From positions 868,001 through 932,000 of the forward strand of contig CP004371.1 of assembly GCA_000597885.1 (NCBI GenBank): a stretch of DNA of 64,000 nt. The letters run 5' to 3'. The notes under the pieces are model-generated. The model searched no databases and was not told the DNA's origin. It saw only the letters and a program-made list of their open reading frames with translations. The stretch is from Flammeovirgaceae bacterium 311 (lineage in GTDB: Bacteria; Bacteroidota; Bacteroidia; Cytophagales; Cyclobacteriaceae). Numbering within the stretch: position 1 is the first letter of the stretch; each line of letters starts with the position of its first letter. Made by a program: the position numbers and the translations under genes. Shown piece by piece: positions 60,673-64,000 of this stretch.

Positions 60673-61011
60673 TTAGTTTTTTTTCAGATAGCGTCGCCAG
60701 TTCCAGATTGGCCTGTTAAGGAGGTAAGCAGTTTGTTTATCATGCGTATAGGCTTCCCGCTCAAAGGAAATATTCCTATAAGCCCTGTACCTGCTTCGGT
60801 ACCTGATCAGGCGAACAAGGTATTCAAGGAGATACCATAGGTAAAAAGGCACGATCAGCATTTCGGCCTGCTGCCGCAGGTGTATACGTTCGTGCACCAC
60901 CAGCCTGCGGCTCAGCTGAGTCTTGTTTCCTATGAGTACGAATGGGAAGAGTGTAATGGCGGAAGCAAACCCAAAAGTAATAAAGCGTACAACTGATGTG
61001 CGTATAAACAT
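60673..61011 (-). CDS. Small membrane protein with HExxH motif (minigluzincin-like)
   Basis: From ATG 61011 the product is 112 residues. A first hydrophobic segment spans about residues 8-28. HERIHLRQQAEM follows (HExxH at 40-44), then a second hydrophobic segment (about 52-70). FEREAYTHD (Glu84/Glu86) lies 40 residues after the HExxH motif and could supply the third zinc ligand. This layout suggests a tiny metalloprotease. It is encoded antiparallel between the two App1 genes, 8 bp from the stop of paralog 1 and 20 bp from the start of paralog 2. The frame continues to a TTG at 61023. Confidence 0.6.
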   Translation of the reverse strand: MFIRTSVVRFITFGFASAITLFPFVLIGNKTQLSRRLVVHERIHLRQQAEMLIVPFYLWYLLEYLVRLIRYRSRYRAYRNISFEREAYTHDKQTAYLLNRPIWNWRRYLKKN

Positions 61012-61031
61012 AGCTTTATACAAAATATAGT

Positions 61032-62150
61032 ATGGTCAATTCAGTGTTAAAAGGGCTGTATCAGCTGGAGCAGAAATTTAATAAAGCCCGCTGGGCATAT
61101 ATACGCAAACATAACCGCCTGGGTCAACTTGTTATACATGCGTACCGTGGCTTCGGCGATACGGAAAAGGCTTATGTAAAAGGCAGACTTCTTGAAAAAA
61201 GAAACATATTACCAGCCCGGCAACAGGATACCACCTGGCAGAATGTAAAGGCCATGTACAAACGCTTTGAAAGCAATGAAGTGCCTGGTGCTCTGATACA
61301 GGCTACCTTTAAAGGCAAGCAGTACGAAGCCTATACCGATGAAGATGGTTATTTTGAATTCCACCTGGAGGTACCGAAAGACCTGGATCAGGAGGAAATA
61401 TGGCATACTGTAGAATATGTACTCCTGGAAGACATAGGCAGGAATGATGGCCCGGTAACGGCGAGCGGATTCATCAAGATTCCAACCGATCAGGCAGAGT
61501 TTGGCATCATCAGCGACGTGGATGATACCATTCTGAAAACAGAGGCAACCAGTCTTTTTCGCATGATGCGACATACTTTTACCCGAAATGCCAGCACAAG
61601 GCTACCCTTCAAAGGTGTAGCAGCCTTTTACCGGGCCCTGCACATGGGCGGCAAAGTAGATAAGTATAAAAACCCGCTCTACTATGTTAGTAGCAGCCCC
61701 TGGAATTTGTACGACATGCTGGAAGAATTCTGGGAACTGAACGAAATTCCGGCAGGTCCCTTTTTACTGCGTGATATAGGCTTTAGCCGAGATAATTTCG
61801 TTAAAACAAGCCACCTGAGCCATAAGCTGGAGCAGATTGAAAAGGTTCTGTCATTTACCGGCGATCTGCCCTTTATTCTTATTGGTGACAGCGGCCAAAA
61901 AGATCCTGAAATATACGAAAGGGCCGTAGCTGATTTTCCCGGCCGTATCAAAGCTATTTATATCCGTGATGTTACACGCAAAAGGCGCGATGCCCAGGTG
62001 GTCCAAATTGGAAAAAAAATCAACGACTCTGGGGTGGAAATGCTCTATGTACAGGATACCGAAATGGCAGCCCGCCACGCTCTGGAAAGTGGTTTTATCC
62101 TGCAGGATTATATGAAAGAAATTATCCGCGAAAAAGCAAAAGATAAGTAA
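61032..62150 (+). CDS. App1-type phosphatidate phosphatase (paralog 2)
   Basis: This 372-residue protein is a paralog of the gene at 59486. It has the same order of elements: an N-terminal YKRFESNEVPGALIQATF / DEDGYFEFHLEV domain, the nucleophile motif DVDDT at 162-166, FKGVAAFYRALHMG, YYVSSSPWNLYDML and ILIGDSGQKDPEIYERAVADFPGRIKAIYIRDV. It should hydrolyse phosphatidate or a related phosphate ester. The start codon is 20 bp from the oppositely oriented HExxH gene, leaving no room for a separate promoter. Confidence 0.85.
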   Translation: MVNSVLKGLYQLEQKFNKARWAYIRKHNRLGQLVIHAYRGFGDTEKAYVKGRLLEKRNILPARQQDTTWQNVKAMYKRFESNEVPGALIQATFKGKQYEAYTDEDGYFEFHLEVPKDLDQEEIWHTVEYVLLEDIGRNDGPVTASGFIKIPTDQAEFGIISDVDDTILKTEATSLFRMMRHTFTRNASTRLPFKGVAAFYRALHMGGKVDKYKNPLYYVSSSPWNLYDMLEEFWELNEIPAGPFLLRDIGFSRDNFVKTSHLSHKLEQIEKVLSFTGDLPFILIGDSGQKDPEIYERAVADFPGRIKAIYIRDVTRKRRDAQVVQIGKKINDSGVEMLYVQDTEMAARHALESGFILQDYMKEIIREKAKDK

Positions 62151-62158
62151 AAGCTGCC

Positions 62159-62938
62159 CTAGGCCAGGTAGATCATCCGGTGGCTCATGCCGCCATCAAT
62201 CACCAGGTTATGGCCGGTGATAAAGCCTGCTTCGCCGGAGCAAAGAAATACTGCCGCACGCCCTATATCTTCGGGCTCGCCTACCCTGCCGACCGGATGT
62301 TGTTCTTTTTCTTCGGTGCTGTGCTCAACCTGCTGCCGGTTCTGCTCTTTTTTCCAGTGCCGCACCTCAATCCAGCCCGGGCTGATGGCATTTACACGCA
62401 CATGCGGACCCAGGCTAACAGCCAGTGCATGGGTGAGGGAAAGAATACCTCCTTTAGAAGCTGCATAGGCCTCGCTTTCCTTTTCTGATTGCATAGCCCG
62501 CGTGGAAGCAATATTAATGATGGCTGCTTTATGGGTTGCTTTTAAGTGTGGCGCAGCAAATTTGGCACATAAAAAAGCACCCCTGAGGTTTACATTCAGC
62601 ACCTCATCCCAAGCTTCTACAGTCAGCTCATCAAAAGGTGTAAATCTACTTAAGCCTGCATTATTGATCAGAAAATCAATTCTTCCAAAATGGTCCATTG
62701 TCTGCTGCACCATTCCCCGCACCTCATCTTCCTTAGCCACATCGCACTTTACATATAAGAGACTTTCTGCAGCGGCCCCTTTTCCCTTCAGCCATTCAAC
62801 AACCTCTTTTCCGGCTTCTTCGTCCCTTTCTGCTACCACCACATTTGCTTCATGATGCGAAAATGCCTGTACAATGGCCTTGCCTATGCCCTGCCCTCCG
62901 CCGGTTACTATTGCGGTTTTACCTTTGAAATGATACAT
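62159..62938 (-). CDS. SDR family oxidoreductase
   Basis: This 259-residue classical short-chain dehydrogenase has the cofactor motif VTGGGQGIGKAIV and NNAG. The catalytic Ser in IINIASTRA and the Tyr-x3-Lys in EAYAASKGG are both present. The C-terminal IDGGMSHRMIYLA is typical. It uses NAD(P)H; the substrate is not predictable. It is convergent with App1 paralog 2. Confidence 0.9.
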   Translation of the reverse strand: MYHFKGKTAIVTGGGQGIGKAIVQAFSHHEANVVVAERDEEAGKEVVEWLKGKGAAAESLLYVKCDVAKEDEVRGMVQQTMDHFGRIDFLINNAGLSRFTPFDELTVEAWDEVLNVNLRGAFLCAKFAAPHLKATHKAAIINIASTRAMQSEKESEAYAASKGGILSLTHALAVSLGPHVRVNAISPGWIEVRHWKKEQNRQQVEHSTEEKEQHPVGRVGEPEDIGRAAVFLCSGEAGFITGHNLVIDGGMSHRMIYLA

Positions 62939-63113
62939 GCTGATTTTTTATAACATTACTTTTTCTTTTGCTGATTGTTTTAAATCAGGTATGGGAACTG
63001 TAAATATTATGCGGGGAGACTGGCAGTCTGGCGGTGCAGCGGATAACTTGTAAGCCGCTCTTGAGTTAGCATAGAAAAACTTACAATCCAGAAAACAGCT
63101 GCATCAGGGGCAG

Positions 63114-63121
63114 TACATTTG
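63114..63121 (+). promoter_or_regulatory. -7 box of the phosphodiesterase gene
   Basis: TACATTTG matches TAnnTTTG, 22 bp before ATG 63144. No TTG is at the expected -33 spacing. Confidence 0.4.
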
Positions 63122-63143
63122 CCCTACTACAAGTACATGTATC

Positions 63144-63650
63144 ATGAAGATTGGCTTAATTTCCGATACCCACAGTTATATCGACGAAAGAATTCTGCAC
63201 CATCTGCAGGGATGCGATGAAATATGGCATGCCGGAGATATCGGAGCACTGGAGGTAACCAACGAACTCAGGACAGTAGCACCACTTCGTGCAGTTTGGG
63301 GAAATATTGATGGGCGTGAAATCAGGCAGGAGTTTCCGGAGCAGCAGTGGTTTGAATGCGAAGGGAAAAAAATATGGATGACCCACATTGGTGGTGCCCC
63401 GCCCCGCTATAATCCGGCTGTAAGGCCTCTGCTAAAGGAGAAAAAACCACATATTTTTATATGCGGCCATTCCCACATATTACGGGTGGTGCAGGATCCT
63501 ACCTTTGATGTGCTGTATCTGAATCCCGGAGCAGCAGGAAAACATGGTTTCCATAAAATGCGTACCATGCTGCGCTTTTCAATTGAGAGTGGTGCTGTAA
63601 AAGATATGCAGGTGATCGAACTTGGCTTAAGGGCCAAACAGGATTTATAA
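63144..63650 (+). CDS. YfcE-like metallophosphoesterase
   Basis: This 168-residue phosphodiesterase has all metal ligands: DTH near the N-terminus (ISDTHSY), GD in WHAGDIG, GNID (VWGNIDG), H in MTHIGG and GHSH (FICGHSHIL). YfcE-type enzymes cleave phosphodiesters such as bis-pNPP and possibly cyclic nucleotides. It is cytosolic and single. A bidirectional hairpin separates it from the convergent small gene. Confidence 0.9.
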   Translation: MKIGLISDTHSYIDERILHHLQGCDEIWHAGDIGALEVTNELRTVAPLRAVWGNIDGREIRQEFPEQQWFECEGKKIWMTHIGGAPPRYNPAVRPLLKEKKPHIFICGHSHILRVVQDPTFDVLYLNPGAAGKHGFHKMRTMLRFSIESGAVKDMQVIELGLRAKQDL

Positions 63651-63651
63651 A

Positions 63652-63678
63652 AAAAGCAAAGCCTTAGGCTTTGCTTTT
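63652..63678 (+). terminator. Bidirectional terminator between convergent genes
   Basis: A perfect 12-bp hairpin AAAAGCAAAGCC / GGCTTTGCTTTT with a 3-nt loop is flanked by A and T runs. It can end both the phosphodiesterase gene and the small basic gene. Confidence 0.9.
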
Positions 63679-63865
63679 ATTCCTGCTCTTTATTTTCAGC
63701 TTGTTTCTTTTTAGGCTCTTCCTGTTTTGTGAAAGTGGCCTTAATTTCTTCAACATCAACCTTCTTGATTGGCGGGCGGCTTGTCAGTTGCTTGATGTTT
63801 GCCACACGCTTCTGTGCACGAAGGCGGTTTTTAAGTTTTTTACGTTTTAATACGGTAATAGCCAT
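63677..63865 (-). CDS. Small basic protein of unknown function
   Basis: From ATG 63865 the product is 62 residues, strongly basic in the first half (VLKRKKLKNRLRAQKRVANIKQ) and Lys/Glu-rich at the end. It could bind RNA, DNA or the ribosome, but this is only a charge-based guess. A good promoter (TTG, 18 bp, TAACTTTG) and a terminator frame it, which supports a real gene. The frame continues upstream to 63904 without ribosome-binding evidence. Confidence 0.65.
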   Translation of the reverse strand: MAITVLKRKKLKNRLRAQKRVANIKQLTSRPPIKKVDVEEIKATFTKQEEPKKKQAENKEQE

Positions 63866-63891
63866 GAGTCCTGCATTAATCAAATGAGGTG

Positions 63892-63920
63892 CAAAGTTAA
63901 TCATTTCTACAGATATGCAA
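63892..63920 (-). promoter_or_regulatory. Promoter of the small basic protein gene
   Basis: On the minus strand TTG (63920-63918), an 18-bp spacer and TAACTTTG (63899-63892) match the consensus TTG / TAnnTTTG closely. The leader to ATG 63865 is about 20 nt. Confidence 0.6.
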
Positions 63921-64000
63921 AAAAAGATTTTACCTTTTAGTACTAATAAAGAGGCAGAATCTGGCTGAAAGCCTAAAACAAAAGGATTATTTTGTAATTT

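Noticed and set aside
63955-64000. Open frame NLAESLKQKDYFVI running off the right end
   Set aside because: It could be the start of another gene, but no ATG or GTG start or ribosome-binding site is visible within the window.

Overview
The window is a chromosomal stretch of a Bacteroidota bacterium, most likely order Cytophagales. The evidence is the gene content (YpdA, OmpH/Skp, DUF4382 lipoproteins, PD40-OmpA protein, SiaC/DUF1987, ATP-type PEP carboxykinase, bifunctional nuclease, LptE-SecG-GroESL block), several TAnnTTTG -7 boxes typical of the Bacteroidetes primary sigma factor, and weak Shine-Dalgarno signals. The genus cannot be fixed from sequence alone. There are no rRNA or tRNA genes, insertion sequences, phages or CRISPR arrays. 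It reads as core genome with short intergenic gaps and many clear hairpin terminators.

Layout. 1-767: end of xseA plus xseB. 786-4141 (minus): two rhomboid protease paralogs enclosing a TerB-like protein, a DinB-like protein and an OmpH/Skp protein. 4404-5866 (minus): an acidic protein overlapping a histone-deacetylase-family hydrolase. 5984-8341: AlbA_2 DNA-binding protein, small phage-holin-like membrane protein, YpdA. 8583-12438: FadL-type outer-membrane transporter, SGNH lipoprotein, YceI lipoprotein. 12508-21833: pabB, miaB, a sigma-54 activator, lptE, a TPR-like protein, secG, an unknown protein on the other strand, groES and groEL. 22022-25931: SiaC, POT peptide transporter, pckA. 26040-30567 (minus): a lipocalin-like protein, a DUF4382 lipoprotein, a candidate dual-membrane anti-sigma factor, its ECF sigma factor and another lipoprotein. 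30664-40868: M23 peptidase, CNT nucleoside transporter, bifunctional nuclease, etfA/etfB, TPR protein, sorbosone-dehydrogenase-like protein, MDR oxidoreductase, large-subunit catalase. 40995-45558 (minus): MobA-like fusion, moaC, moeA, dnaB. 45666-50197: Mpl-like Mur ligase, DnaQ-like exonuclease, fused trehalose synthase/phosphatase. 50505-64000: M48 protease, FAH hydrolase, M23 protease, peroxiredoxin, VWA protein, PD40-OmpA protein, aminotransferase, two App1 phosphatases flanking an antiparallel HExxH membrane protein, SDR, YfcE-like phosphodiesterase and a small basic protein.

The most interesting structures are regulatory. (1) A four-gene envelope-signalling cluster (27489-30567) pairs an ECF sigma factor with a protein that has a cytoplasmic N-terminus, one inner-membrane helix, a long Gly/Ala-rich linker and an outer-membrane-barrel-like C-terminus. 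A shared bipartite motif (TTCCAAC, 17-18 bp, CGTCTT) lies upstream of both the sigma operon and the downstream lipoprotein gene. (2) groESL is preceded by a sigma-54-type -24/-12 promoter and four upstream TGTCAG repeats, and a sigma-54 activator lies 3 kb upstream. (3) The pckA -7 box sits between two identical LacI/GalR-like palindromes, with a third core phased upstream and related sites near the fadL-like gene and the trehalose gene. (4) Several -7 boxes lie so close to start codons that near-leaderless mRNAs are predicted (ypdA, pabB, dnaB).
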